Shown here piece by piece: positions 36,221-45,873 of a stretch of DNA of 64,000 nucleotides. This DNA comes from Lachnospira rogosae. GTDB lineage: Bacteria > Bacillota > Clostridia > Lachnospirales > Lachnospiraceae. Below the pieces are notes generated by a model. That model saw nothing but the letters and a program-made list of their open reading frames with translations. It searched no databases and was not told the origin of the DNA. The translations under genes and the position numbers were made by a program. The DNA lies in assembly GCF_040096455.1 (NCBI RefSeq), contig NZ_JBBMER010000004.1, positions 248,001-312,000 on the forward strand, given 5' to 3'. Position 1 is the first letter of the stretch, and each line of letters opens with the position of its first letter.

Positions 36221-37267
36221 ATGGTTAAGGTTGGAATTATCGGAGCTACCGGATATGCAGGTAACGAATTAGTAAGACTTCTTCTTGGACATAAGGATGT
36301 AGAGATTGTATGGCTTGGTTCACGAAGCTATATAGATCAGAAATATTCAGATGTATACAGAAATATGTTTAAACTTGTAGATGCCAGATGTATGGATGAT
36401 AATATGGAACAGCTTGCAGATGAGGTTGATGTAATATTTACGGCAACACCACAGGGCTTATGTGCATCACTTGTTAACGATGAGATTTTATCAAAGGTAA
36501 AGATAATAGACCTTAGTGCAGACTTTAGATTAAAGAATGTAGATATATATGAGAAATGGTATAAGCTTGAACATAAGTCACCACAATATATTGATGAAGC
36601 AGTCTATGGTTTATGTGAGATTAACAGGGATAAAGTGAATAATAATACAAGAATTATTGCTAACCCAGGATGTTACACTACAACATCAATTCTTACATTA
36701 TATCCACTTGTAAAAGAAGGAATTATTAATCCAGATACAATAATCATTGATGCTAAGAGCGGAACAAGCGGTGCAGGCAGGGGTGCAAAGGTTGCTAATC
36801 TTTTCTGTGAAGTTAATGAGAGTATGAAAGCATATGGTGTTGGTACACACAGACACACACCAGAGATAGAAGAACAGCTTGGATATGCTTGTGGAAGAGA
36901 TGATTTAAAGCTTATATTTACACCACATTTAGTTCCAATGAACAGAGGAATACTTGTGACAGCATATGCTAATCTTGCAAAGGATGTAACTTATGAAGAT
37001 GTTAAGGCGGCATATGATAAATATTATGATAAGGAATATTTTGTAAGAGTTCTTCCTAAGGATGTATGCCCAGAGACAAGATGGGTTGAGGGAAGTAACT
37101 TTGTAGATATAGGATTTAAGATAGAGCCAAGAACTAACAGAATTATTGCTATGGGTGCATTAGATAACCTTGTTAAGGGTGCGGCTGGTCAGGCAGTACA
37201 GAATATGAATCTTTTATTCGGTTTTGAGGAGAATGAAGGACTTAAGATTGCACCTATGTTCCCATAG
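36221..37267 (+). CDS. argC: N-acetyl-gamma-glutamyl-phosphate reductase
   Basis: Third step of ornithine synthesis, NADPH reduction of N-acetylglutamyl phosphate. It has 348 residues: GATGYAGNELVRLL (NADP loop) at the N-terminus, active Cys in ANPGCYTTT, and GVGTHRHTPEIEEQL. GGAGGA precedes the ATG. It is the first gene of argCJBD. Confidence 0.97.
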   Translation: MVKVGIIGATGYAGNELVRLLLGHKDVEIVWLGSRSYIDQKYSDVYRNMFKLVDARCMDDNMEQLADEVDVIFTATPQGLCASLVNDEILSKVKIIDLSADFRLKNVDIYEKWYKLEHKSPQYIDEAVYGLCEINRDKVNNNTRIIANPGCYTTTSILTLYPLVKEGIINPDTIIIDAKSGTSGAGRGAKVANLFCEVNESMKAYGVGTHRHTPEIEEQLGYACGRDDLKLIFTPHLVPMNRGILVTAYANLAKDVTYEDVKAAYDKYYDKEYFVRVLPKDVCPETRWVEGSNFVDIGFKIEPRTNRIIAMGALDNLVKGAAGQAVQNMNLLFGFEENEGLKIAPMFP

Positions 37268-37352
37268 AATTATATAATACAGGCGGCACTATAAATATTT
37301 TATTCATATAAGATTAATAAGACGTGATTATTAATCTGGACAGGAGGAAGTT

Positions 37353-38579
37353 ATGCAGATTATAGAAGGTGGAGTTACAGCGGCTAAAGGATTTAAGGCA
37401 GCTGGTATGGCGGCAGGAATTAAGTATAAGAATGGTAAGAAAGATATGGCAATGGTTGTTTCAGACAAGCCTTGCGTGACAGCAGGGACATTTACTCTTA
37501 ACAGAGTATTTGCCGCTCCTGTTAAATGGGATAAGAATATTGTATATAATGAAGCTTATGCACAGGCAATTGTAGTCAACAGTGGTGTTGCTAATGCCTG
37601 TACTGGTGTTGAGGGTGATGAAGCCTGTGCACTTGAAGCTAAGACAGCCGGAGAGGCACTTGGAATTTCAGCCGATGCAGTGCTTCTTGGTTCAACAGGT
37701 GTTATTGGAATGCAGCTTCCTATGGATAGAATGTGTGCAGGAATTAAGGCACTTCCGGAACTTCTTGATTATACTAAAGAGGCTGGAACACTTGCCGCAG
37801 AGGCAATTATGACAACTGATACTGTAAGCAAGCAGGTTGCTTGCACAGTAAATATTGCTGGCAAAGAAGTAACGGTAGGCGGTATGTGCAAGGGTGCCGG
37901 TATGATTCATCCTCATATGGCTACAATGCTCTGTTTTATTACAACTGATGCAGTTATAGAGAAGAAAGCACTTCAGAAGATGACAAGTGATATTGTTGAA
38001 GATTCATTTAATATGATATCTGTTGACGGAGATACATCAACTAATGATACAGTGCTTGTTCTTGCTAATGGAGAAGCAGGCAATGATACTATTAAGGAAG
38101 GCAGCAGTGATTATGATACATTTTATGAGGCATTATCTTATGTACTTACAGAGCTTTCTAAGAAAATAGCAGGAGATGGTGAAGGCTGTACATGTCTTTT
38201 TGAAGTTCAGGTTAAGGGAGCTTCAACTAAGGAACAGGCAAGAATTCTTGCCAAATCAATAGTGACTTCTAATCTTACAAAGGCGGCAATATTTGGACAC
38301 GATGCTAACTGGGGAAGAATTCTTTGTGCTATGGGTTATTCAGGCGTTGATTTCGAGCCGGAGAAGGTTGATATATTCTTTGAAAGCAACGCAGGAAAGC
38401 TTCAGATAGTTAAAGATGGTACTGCAACAGATTACAGCGAAGAAAAGGCAACTGAAATTCTTTCACAAAATCCTGTAACCGCAATAGCAGATATTAAGCA
38501 GGGTAACAGTGAAGCTACAGCGTGGGGCTGTGACCTTACATTTGATTACATAAAGATTAATGCGGATTACAGATCATAA
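37353..38579 (+). CDS. argJ: Bifunctional ornithine acetyltransferase / N-acetylglutamate synthase
   Basis: Recycles the acetyl group from acetylornithine to glutamate, making the pathway cyclic. It has 408 residues; the self-cleavage motif KGAGMIHPHMATMLCF places the nucleophilic Thr-equivalent (ATML) between the alpha and beta chains near residue 190. DGDTSTNDT and GHDANWGRI are further signatures. AGGAGGAAGTT precedes the ATG. No argA is seen, fitting the bifunctional form. Confidence 0.97.
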   Translation: MQIIEGGVTAAKGFKAAGMAAGIKYKNGKKDMAMVVSDKPCVTAGTFTLNRVFAAPVKWDKNIVYNEAYAQAIVVNSGVANACTGVEGDEACALEAKTAGEALGISADAVLLGSTGVIGMQLPMDRMCAGIKALPELLDYTKEAGTLAAEAIMTTDTVSKQVACTVNIAGKEVTVGGMCKGAGMIHPHMATMLCFITTDAVIEKKALQKMTSDIVEDSFNMISVDGDTSTNDTVLVLANGEAGNDTIKEGSSDYDTFYEALSYVLTELSKKIAGDGEGCTCLFEVQVKGASTKEQARILAKSIVTSNLTKAAIFGHDANWGRILCAMGYSGVDFEPEKVDIFFESNAGKLQIVKDGTATDYSEEKATEILSQNPVTAIADIKQGNSEATAWGCDLTFDYIKINADYRS

Positions 38580-38629
38580 TAGTTAAGAATAAAATGGCAT
38601 TGTAATATTGTCAGGAATGAGGATAATAA

Positions 38630-39535
38630 ATGAGTACAATTAATATGGAAGAAGAGTTAAAGAAGGCACAGGTGCTTGTTGAAGCACTCCCATATATACA
38701 GAAGTTCAACAGAAAGATTATAGTTGTAAAATATGGTGGAAGTGCAATGGTTGATGAAGAACTTAAAAGAAAAGTTATTCAGGACGTAGTATTATTAAAG
38801 GTTGTTGGATTTAAGCCAATTATTGTACACGGCGGCGGCAAGGAAATCAGCAAATGGGTTGAAAAGTCTGGAATGACACCGGAATTTAAGAATGGTTTAA
38901 GAGTTACAGACGAGCCAACTATGGAAATTGCTGAGATGGTTCTTAACAAGGTTAATAAAAGCCTTGTATCGCTTATAGAGGAACTTGGCGTAAAGGCGTG
39001 TGGTATAAGTGGTAAAGATGGCGGTATGCTAAAGGTGGAAAAGAAGTATTCAAAGGGTGAAGATATCGGATATGTAGGTGAAGTCAAGGAAGTTGATACA
39101 ACACTTATACATTCTCTTCTTAAGGACGATTTTCTTCCAGTAATATGCCCTATAGGATATGATGACAATTTCCACGCTTACAATATTAATGCTGATGATG
39201 CAGCTTGTGCCATTGCAAGGGCAGTTAATGCAGAGAAGCTTGCATTCTTAACAGATATTGAAGGTGTATACAAGGATTATAATGATAAATCAAGCCTTAT
39301 CTCAGAACTTTCAACAACTGAGGCAAGGCAATTATTAGCAGGTGGTACAATAGGTGGTGGTATGTTACCTAAGCTTAATAACTGTATTGATGCGATTGAA
39401 CACGGTGTTTCAAGAGTGCATATACTTGACGGACGTATTCCACACTGCCTCCTTCTTGAAATATTTACTAACAAGGGTGTTGGTACAGCTATATTATCAG
39501 AAGGTGCTGAGAAATTCTTCGATACTAATATATAA
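38630..39535 (+). CDS. argB: Acetylglutamate kinase
   Basis: Phosphorylates N-acetylglutamate; usually the arginine-inhibited step in cyclic pathways. It has 301 residues with KYGGSAM near the N-terminus, VHGGGKEISKW, NINADDAACAIA, and GGTIGGGMLPKL. An N-terminal helix (MEEELKKAQVLVEALPYIQKF) precedes the kinase core, as in hexameric arginine-sensitive enzymes. Confidence 0.97.
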   Translation: MSTINMEEELKKAQVLVEALPYIQKFNRKIIVVKYGGSAMVDEELKRKVIQDVVLLKVVGFKPIIVHGGGKEISKWVEKSGMTPEFKNGLRVTDEPTMEIAEMVLNKVNKSLVSLIEELGVKACGISGKDGGMLKVEKKYSKGEDIGYVGEVKEVDTTLIHSLLKDDFLPVICPIGYDDNFHAYNINADDAACAIARAVNAEKLAFLTDIEGVYKDYNDKSSLISELSTTEARQLLAGGTIGGGMLPKLNNCIDAIEHGVSRVHILDGRIPHCLLLEIFTNKGVGTAILSEGAEKFFDTNI

Positions 39536-39549
39536 TAACAGGAGTAGTT

Positions 39550-40731
39550 ATGCAGACAGAACAGATTATTAAAACAGCAGAAGAAAAGTTAATACATACA
39601 TATAACAGATACCAGATTGTACTTGATAAAGGTGATGGTGTAAGATTATATGATACAGACGGAAAAGAATATCTTGATTTTGGTGCAGGTATTGCGGTAT
39701 TTGCATTAGGTTATAATAACAAGGAATATAATGATGCGTTAAAGGCACAGATTGACAAGCTTATACATACATCTAATTATTTCTATAATGAGCCAGCGGT
39801 AAATGCTGCTAAAGCACTTACAAAGGCTTCTGGAATGGACAGGGTATTCTTTACTAACAGTGGTACAGAATCAATAGAGGGTGCTATAAAGCTTGCAAAG
39901 AAATACGCTTATTTAAAGACAGGAAGAACTGATTCAGAGATTATAGCAATGCATCATTCCTTCCATGGCAGAAGTATGGGAGCATTAGCTGTAACAGGCA
40001 ATAAGCATTATCAGGAAGCGTTCGGACCTATGATTCCGGGAATTAAATTTGCTAATTATAATGACCTTGAAAGTGTTAAACAGTTGGTAAATGATAAAAC
40101 TTGTGCTATTATATTTGAAACAGTACAGGGTGAGGGAGGAATATATCCTGCAACTAACGAATTCATCAAGGGTGTAAGACAGCTTTGCGATGAAAAGGGT
40201 ATTCTTCTTATACTTGATGAAATACAGTGTGGAATGGGAAGAACAGGTACAATGTTTGCATTCCAGCAGTATGGAGTTGAGCCTGATATTCTTACTGTTG
40301 CCAAGGCACTTGGCTGTGGTGTTCCAGTAGGTGCATTTCTTGCCAAGGAAGAAGTTGCTAAGGCACTTGTACCAGGAGATCACGGTACAACTTATGGCGG
40401 TAATCCACTTGCGTGTGCAGCAGCAACAAAAGTATTTGAATTATTTGAGAAACAGCATATATTGGATAATGTCAAGGAAGTATCAGCATATCTTGAAGAA
40501 AAGCTTGATGAACTTGTAGCAGAATATGATTTTATAATTGAGAGGAGAGGACTTGGACTTATGCAGGGACTTGAACTTTCAATCAATCCTAAAGATGTTA
40601 TTGCTAATGCATTAGACAATGGACTTATACTGTTCTCAGCCGGAACTAATGTTATCAGAATGGTGCCACCTCTTGTTATAACTAAGGCGGACGTAGATGA
40701 AATGATAACAAAGTTAAAGAAATCATTTTAA
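39550..40731 (+). CDS. argD: Acetylornithine aminotransferase
   Basis: PLP-dependent transamination of N-acetylglutamate semialdehyde to acetylornithine. It has 393 residues of the class III fold: FTNSGTESIEGAIKLA, HHSFHGRSMGALAVTG, LDEIQCGMGRTG, and the PLP lysine in LTVAKALGCGVPVGA. It lies 14 bases after argB. The next gene, a lipoprotein, begins 17 bases further on. Confidence 0.97.
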   Translation: MQTEQIIKTAEEKLIHTYNRYQIVLDKGDGVRLYDTDGKEYLDFGAGIAVFALGYNNKEYNDALKAQIDKLIHTSNYFYNEPAVNAAKALTKASGMDRVFFTNSGTESIEGAIKLAKKYAYLKTGRTDSEIIAMHHSFHGRSMGALAVTGNKHYQEAFGPMIPGIKFANYNDLESVKQLVNDKTCAIIFETVQGEGGIYPATNEFIKGVRQLCDEKGILLILDEIQCGMGRTGTMFAFQQYGVEPDILTVAKALGCGVPVGAFLAKEEVAKALVPGDHGTTYGGNPLACAAATKVFELFEKQHILDNVKEVSAYLEEKLDELVAEYDFIIERRGLGLMQGLELSINPKDVIANALDNGLILFSAGTNVIRMVPPLVITKADVDEMITKLKKSF

Positions 40732-40748
40732 TAAAGGTTGGATGAATA

Positions 40749-42014
40749 ATGAAAGTAATTAAGAAGCTTGTGTCAGTTCTTATGGCAGGTGTTCTTACTT
40801 TATCTGTGATGGCATGTTCAGGTACAGATAAGAATAAGACAGCAAGGGAACTTGATATAGAGACTCCTGTAACAGTTAATGTCTGGTATGATAATAAGGA
40901 CTATGACAGCTATCTTGAAAATGTAGCGAAAGAATTTAAAGAGGCTAACAATCTGGTTACTGTCAATCCGGTATATGTTGAGTCATCAGATTTTGTTGAT
41001 ACAATTTACAATGAAACTGTAAGAAATGATAATGTGCCAGATGTGTATCTTATGTCATCAGAGAATTGCAATAAGGCATATCTTTTAGGTCTTATGCTTG
41101 AAAATGATTCTTACAAGGATGTATACAATGATAAAGTATATGGACAGGCTGCCCTTATAGCAAGCTCATATAATGAAAAGTTATATGGCTATCCGGTTAC
41201 ATTTAATATGCCGGTTATGGTGTATAACAGTAAGCTTGCAGGTGCAGTTGATACATTTGATGAGATAAAAGAATATAATGATAACTACGAAGTTACAGAA
41301 GATAATAAAAGTGTTCAGAGGATATTTAACTTTGATGCATCATCAATGTTTCTTAATTATACATTTACAGGAAGATACGTTAATATAGGCGGCAATAATG
41401 CTGAGGATTCAGGAGCATTTGCAATAGATGAGGTGCATTTTAAAAAGGCTTTAACTGAATATGTGAAGTTAAAGGACACTTATGCGATTGATAGATATAA
41501 TTCATCATTGCAGTCGTGTGTATCACAGTTTGCAGAGGGAAAGCTTATATATACAATAGTTGATGCCGACAGCCTTTCAACAATTGATGCTTCAGGTGTT
41601 GAATATGGAATAATTCCAGTTCCAAAGCTTGCAGATGATTTAGAGTCAAAGGCAATGTCAGTTACTACGATGGCGATAGTAAATCCATACACATCAAATA
41701 TTGCGGTATCCAAGGCAGTAGCAAGGGCAATATCATATGACTATGCAGAGGATTTGGAAAGTCTTAGCGGACATATGAGTGCAAGGGCAGACATAAGCTA
41801 TAAATCAAAGACCCAGCAGAGCAATTACAATACACTGCACACAATATATGCTAACAGCATCGTAAAAGCCAAATATGTAGGAGTAGGCAACATATATACA
41901 AAATATGAGATTATGCTTCACCAGTTATGGGACGGAGTGGATTTTAACAGTGCATATAATGAGTTTTACAAAGAAATCTCCAATTATATGACACTATCAA
42001 GGCTTAATAATTAA
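40749..42014 (+). CDS. Extracellular solute-binding lipoprotein (ABC transporter type)
   Basis: A 421-residue lipoprotein with lipobox SVMAC (Cys23), then a family-1 solute-binding fold (TVNVWYDNKDYDSYLENVAKEFKEANN, NVPDVYLMSSE). Such proteins deliver sugars to ABC importers. No permease or ATPase gene is near, so it is an orphan. It starts only 17 bases after argD with its own AAGGTTGG site and likely shares the arg transcript. The ligand is unknown. Confidence 0.85.
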   Translation: MKVIKKLVSVLMAGVLTLSVMACSGTDKNKTARELDIETPVTVNVWYDNKDYDSYLENVAKEFKEANNLVTVNPVYVESSDFVDTIYNETVRNDNVPDVYLMSSENCNKAYLLGLMLENDSYKDVYNDKVYGQAALIASSYNEKLYGYPVTFNMPVMVYNSKLAGAVDTFDEIKEYNDNYEVTEDNKSVQRIFNFDASSMFLNYTFTGRYVNIGGNNAEDSGAFAIDEVHFKKALTEYVKLKDTYAIDRYNSSLQSCVSQFAEGKLIYTIVDADSLSTIDASGVEYGIIPVPKLADDLESKAMSVTTMAIVNPYTSNIAVSKAVARAISYDYAEDLESLSGHMSARADISYKSKTQQSNYNTLHTIYANSIVKAKYVGVGNIYTKYEIMLHQLWDGVDFNSAYNEFYKEISNYMTLSRLNN

Positions 42015-42131
42015 ATATGGAATAATACATTAGTGTGGATAAAAATGTAATTTACTCCAATATCAGTGAATAAAATCCTGCTATCAGTAAATACTTTATT
42101 AACAATAGAGATTGTTAAAGGAGGTTGTCTG

Positions 42132-42572
42132 ATGGCAGGATTTATTGTTGCAATAATCTCAGGTGCGTTAATGAGCCTGCAAGGTGTACTTAATACGAAT
42201 GTTACAAAAGCGAGCAGTATATGGGTGGCGGCAGGCTTCGTGCAGTTTACAGCACTTGCAACCTGCATTATAATGTGGCTGTTTAACGGAAGACCTGATA
42301 TTAGTGGAATATTTCAGGTAGAGAATAAAATATCATTATTAGGCGGTGTGATAGGAGCATTCATAACCTTCACCGTAGTAAAAAGTGTATCCGACCTAGG
42401 TGTAGCCAAAGCCGAAGTCACAATAGTAGTAGCACAGGTAATAGTAGCCTATATAATAGAACTTATGGGCTTATTTGGAAGCAAAAAAGCCGACTTCTCG
42501 TGGCTCAAACTCTTAGCCCTGATAATAGCAATGGGCGGAGTATTTATGTTCTACAATACAGGGAAGAATTAA
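42132..42572 (+). CDS. Small DMT family transporter (YdcZ/DUF606 type)
   Basis: A 146-residue membrane protein with five predicted helices, the half-size DMT transporter seen in DUF606 (YdcZ) proteins, which work as dimers or pairs. GFIVAIISGALMSLQGVLNT is the family N-terminus. ATG 42132 is chosen for the perfect AAAGGAGGT site ten bases upstream. The last third uses many C-ending codons (GCC, ACC, TCC, CTC), unlike the first part. The substrate is unknown. Confidence 0.85.
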   Translation: MAGFIVAIISGALMSLQGVLNTNVTKASSIWVAAGFVQFTALATCIIMWLFNGRPDISGIFQVENKISLLGGVIGAFITFTVVKSVSDLGVAKAEVTIVVAQVIVAYIIELMGLFGSKKADFSWLKLLALIIAMGGVFMFYNTGKN

Positions 42573-42584
42573 AGTTGTAAAACT

Positions 42585-42960
42585 GACAGCGAGGGGATAT
42601 AATGTGCGTAAGCTACAAGCCGTGCCAGACAGAAAACTTAAAAGCTGCTGTGCTTGCACAAAGCTGCTTTTAAAATTTCTGTCTGATAGGGCGACAGCCC
42701 GACAGTCCAAGAAAGCCAGAGCTTTCTTGGACCTGCACGGCGAAACCAGTGGGAAATCAACTAAAGGCGATGTGCAAAGCACGAGCCAGCAAAAACAAAT
42801 CATAAGCAGGCTAAGGAAAGCGAAGTGCAAAGCACGAGCCAAAAGTAAAGGCAATCCGTGGCAGTACATAATAAGCCAAGGCAAAGTAGAAGCGAAGTGC
42901 GAAGCACAAGCGCAATCTATGCCACCACCGCATTTCCCACCCCACCCCAAATAAAAGAGA
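42585..42960 (+). repeat. GC-richer structured and repetitive region
   Basis: This 400-base gap between two genes holds three hairpins in a row: a long imperfect one with ~28-base arms (42626-42653 / 42656-42685), GGGC-GACA-GCCC (42689-42700), and a perfect 12-bp one (42705-42716 / 42721-42732). A 22-base motif then appears at 42767-42788, 42820-42841 (21/22 identical) and 42892-42913 (about 18/22), each containing GTGC-AAA/GAA-GCAC. A 116-codon GTG-start ORF (42604-42954) crosses it, but spacing of the repeats is not a multiple of three and the product is low-complexity Lys/Arg/Ala/Gln, so coding is doubtful. Confidence 0.6.
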
Positions 42961-42972
42961 GGACCTCAACCA

Positions 42973-44187
42973 ATGACCAATTTATTCAAAATAACAGGCA
43001 CAGTAACCCTGAAAAAAGGCGCCGGCCGTCAATTAAAATCCGGCGGTATGTGGGTATACGACAACGAAATAGACACATTTTCCGAAACCGTAGAAGACGG
43101 AGGCCTTATCGAACTCCATGATTTCGATGATTACTTTATGGGAATAGGCTTCGTAAACCGCCGTTCCAAAATAACAGTAAGAATGTTATCAAGACACGAG
43201 GGAGAGATTAACGAAGAATTTATCAAACAGCGTGTAAAAGATGCTGTTTCCTACAGAATGGATACTGTCGATACATCTTCCTGCCGGCTTATATTCGGAG
43301 AGGCAGATTTTCTTCCGGGTATAGTAATAGACAAGTTCTCAGATGTTCTTGTAGTAGAGTCACTTGCACTTGGAATTGACAGATTTAAACAGCTTATTGT
43401 CGATGACCTGAAAGAAATACTTAAAGAATATGGCATGCCAATAAGAGGCGTATATGAAAGAAGCGATGCCAAAGTAAGACAGCTTGAAGGAATGGAAAGA
43501 GTTAAAGGCTTTATCGGTGAAGAATTCGATACCAAAGTTATGATAACTGAAAATGGTGTTAAATATTATGTAGATGTTAAGGACGGTCAGAAGACAGGCT
43601 TTTTCCTTGACCAGAAATATAACAGGAGAGCTATCGGCGGCTTATGCAAGGGTGCGAAGGTTCTTGACTGCTTTACACATACAGGTTCATTTGCACTTAA
43701 TGCAGGAATATCGGGAGCTTCAAGCGTATTAGGAGTAGATGCATCTGAACTTGCTGTTAATCAGGCGACAGAAAATGCCAAGCTTAACGGACTTGAGGAT
43801 ATTGTCCGATTCAAATGTGCAGATGTGTTTGACCTGCTTCCACAGCTTGAAAAGAGTGGCGAGAAGTTTGATGTTGTGATTCTTGATCCACCAGCATTTA
43901 CCAAGTCAAGAAATTCCATTAAAAATGCAGTTAAGGGATACAGAGAGATTAATCTTAGGGGGATGAAGCTTGTCAAAGACGGCGGATACCTTGCAACCTG
44001 CTCTTGTTCACATTTTATGGATCCGGAATTGTTCACTAAGACAATTGGCGAAGCGGCAAGAAATGTACATAAAAGACTAAGACAGATAGAATACAGGACC
44101 CAGTCACCTGACCATCCAATTCTGTGGTCAGCCGATGAGTCCTTATACCTTAAATTCTATATTTTTCAGGTTGTTGACGAAAAGTAA
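42973..44187 (+). CDS. Class I SAM-dependent rRNA methyltransferase (RlmI-like)
   Basis: A 404-residue protein of the RlmI/RlmK family, which makes 5-methylcytosine in 23S rRNA. N-terminal PUA domain (about 1-75), an EEHUD-like middle (about 80-200), then the Rossmann methyltransferase with VLDCFTHTGSFAL, GVDASELAVNQA, and LDPPAFTKS; the catalytic Cys lies in CSCSHFM. AGAGAGGACC precedes the ATG. The first 50 codons are rich in C-ending codons like the region before. The 3' end overlaps the convergent PHP gene by 38 bases. Confidence 0.9.
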   Translation: MTNLFKITGTVTLKKGAGRQLKSGGMWVYDNEIDTFSETVEDGGLIELHDFDDYFMGIGFVNRRSKITVRMLSRHEGEINEEFIKQRVKDAVSYRMDTVDTSSCRLIFGEADFLPGIVIDKFSDVLVVESLALGIDRFKQLIVDDLKEILKEYGMPIRGVYERSDAKVRQLEGMERVKGFIGEEFDTKVMITENGVKYYVDVKDGQKTGFFLDQKYNRRAIGGLCKGAKVLDCFTHTGSFALNAGISGASSVLGVDASELAVNQATENAKLNGLEDIVRFKCADVFDLLPQLEKSGEKFDVVILDPPAFTKSRNSIKNAVKGYREINLRGMKLVKDGGYLATCSCSHFMDPELFTKTIGEAARNVHKRLRQIEYRTQSPDHPILWSADESLYLKFYIFQVVDEK

Positions 44188-45025
44188 GGCTTCTTTCGTA
44201 AAGGGCATCTTTTATTTCGTAAGGAACAAAAAGATGTCCAAGACCTGTTCCTAACTGTATGTTAGGCTTGTTAGCACCGTGGTAATCAGAGCCTCCGGAT
44301 AAGAGAAGATTATGTTCTTTGGCGATTTTGCGGATTTCCCTTTCATCGGCAGGTTTATAGGTTGAATAAATTGCTTCAATTCCATCAATTGAGGCACAGC
44401 ATACGTGGTTAATAAGCTCATTCATCTGGGCTTTGCCAAGGTGGTAAAGAATTGGGTGTGCAAGCACAGCAACACCGCCAGCCTGATGAATAATGCTTAC
44501 AGCCTCAGAAGGGTCAACCTTATGCCTGTTCACAAAGCAGGGCTTTCCGGGACTTAAGTATCTGTCAAAGGCTTCGTTGCGGTCGCCGGTGTAATGATTC
44601 TTAACAAGATAATCAGCAAAATGTGCTCTTGTTATAACAGCATCAGGGTATAATTTTAACATTTGTTCATATGTAATATTAATACCGATTGAACAGAAGC
44701 GTTCACATATTGCAATATTACGGTTGATGCGTGACTCGCGCTGTGTTTTAAGATAATCATTGATGGCATTGTTAGTGTAATCAATAAAAAGTCCTACGAT
44801 ATGGACTTCGGTATTATTAAAATTAGTGCTTAATTCAACACCGGGTATTAATTCCACCTCTGAATTACCAGCGGCTTTAAGGGCATCTGGTATTCCGTCA
44901 AGAGTATCGTGGTCGGTAAGGGCGATGGCACTAAGATTTTTAGAAGAAGCAATTGCTATAAGCTCTGAGGGAGTATTAGTTCCGTCAGAATATGTTGAGT
45001 GTACGTGCAAATCTACCTGTTTCAT
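44150..45025 (-). CDS. PHP domain phosphoesterase (RNase AM / YciV-like)
   Basis: A 291-residue metal-dependent phosphoesterase. The PHP metal motifs are DLHVHSTYSDGTNTP at the N-terminus, LTDHDTLDGI, PGVELST, VLAHP and GSDYHG. The closest known members remove 3'-phosphates from nucleoside 3',5'-bisphosphates or trim RNA 5' ends. Its stop codon lies inside the opposite-strand methyltransferase gene (38-base tail overlap). Confidence 0.88.
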   Translation of the reverse strand: MKQVDLHVHSTYSDGTNTPSELIAIASSKNLSAIALTDHDTLDGIPDALKAAGNSEVELIPGVELSTNFNNTEVHIVGLFIDYTNNAINDYLKTQRESRINRNIAICERFCSIGINITYEQMLKLYPDAVITRAHFADYLVKNHYTGDRNEAFDRYLSPGKPCFVNRHKVDPSEAVSIIHQAGGVAVLAHPILYHLGKAQMNELINHVCCASIDGIEAIYSTYKPADEREIRKIAKEHNLLLSGGSDYHGANKPNIQLGTGLGHLFVPYEIKDALYERSLTFRQQPEKYRI

Positions 45026-45192
45026 ATTATAACCTCATTTCTGCGCACGATTTCTAAGCAGATAATAGAATTGTATTAAGTACGCAAGTAGATTATAACA
45101 CTTTAAAAAAGTACGCAAAATCCTTAATCTTAATAAAATAATAAATTAACGAAAAAGTTTAATTTTATATAAAAGCAACAGGAGGAGTGATT

Positions 45193-45873
45193 ATGCAAAG
45201 AGAATTAGTTATTGGTGGTTTTTACAGACATTTTAAGAATAAGCTGTATCAGGTAAGAGGCGTTGCGATACACTCAGAGACTAAGGAGAAAATGGTTGTG
45301 TATCAGGGGCTATACGGCTCATATGAGTTATATGTAAGACCATATGATATGTTTTTGAGCGAAGTTGACCATAATAAATATCCTGATGTAGAGCAGAAAT
45401 ACAGATTTGAACTTATAGATATTAATACAGGAAAAGCACTTGAGAAATCCGATGATACATCTGCTTATAATAAATCGATAGACAATGTTAATATGGTTTC
45501 AGCGGATAATACATATACAGTAGATAAGTCTGCCTGCGACATAGCAGGAAATAGATATACAGAGAATAAATCTATTGATTATAAGACAGAAAATGTCTCA
45601 TCTGATAATGGGAATATTGCTGACACCTACAATTCAGATGAGAATACTGTACAGGACAGCAAGCTGATAAGATTTCTTGATGCATATGATTATAAAGAGA
45701 AGCTTGATATATTAACTTCTATGAGAAGTGAATTAAATGACGGGCTTATTGATATTATGGCGGAGTCCATTGAAGTTGCTGTGCCAGAGGGCGACATTAC
45801 TGATAGATATAATTCACTTAGAAAATGTCTTCTTGCACATACCAAATATGAAGGATTAAGACTGCGTCAGTAG
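45193..45873 (+). CDS. DUF1653 domain protein with a variable middle
   Basis: A 226-residue protein. Residues 1-75 are a DUF1653 domain (FYRHFKNKLYQVRGVAIHSET, VVYQGLYGSYELYVRPYDMF). Residues ~80-150 are Asn/Asp/Ser/Thr-rich with no obvious fold, and a helical C-terminus (LDAYDYKEKLDILTSMRSEL) follows. The function of DUF1653 is unknown. ATG 45193 has GGAGGAG five bases upstream. Confidence 0.8.
   Translation: MQRELVIGGFYRHFKNKLYQVRGVAIHSETKEKMVVYQGLYGSYELYVRPYDMFLSEVDHNKYPDVEQKYRFELIDINTGKALEKSDDTSAYNKSIDNVNMVSADNTYTVDKSACDIAGNRYTENKSIDYKTENVSSDNGNIADTYNSDENTVQDSKLIRFLDAYDYKEKLDILTSMRSELNDGLIDIMAESIEVAVPEGDITDRYNSLRKCLLAHTKYEGLRLRQ

Noticed and set aside
42604..42954. 116-codon ORF in the structured repeat region
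   Set aside because: GTG start, low-complexity basic product, hairpins and 22-base repeats in differing frames; more likely non-coding, though a GAGGGG precedes it.
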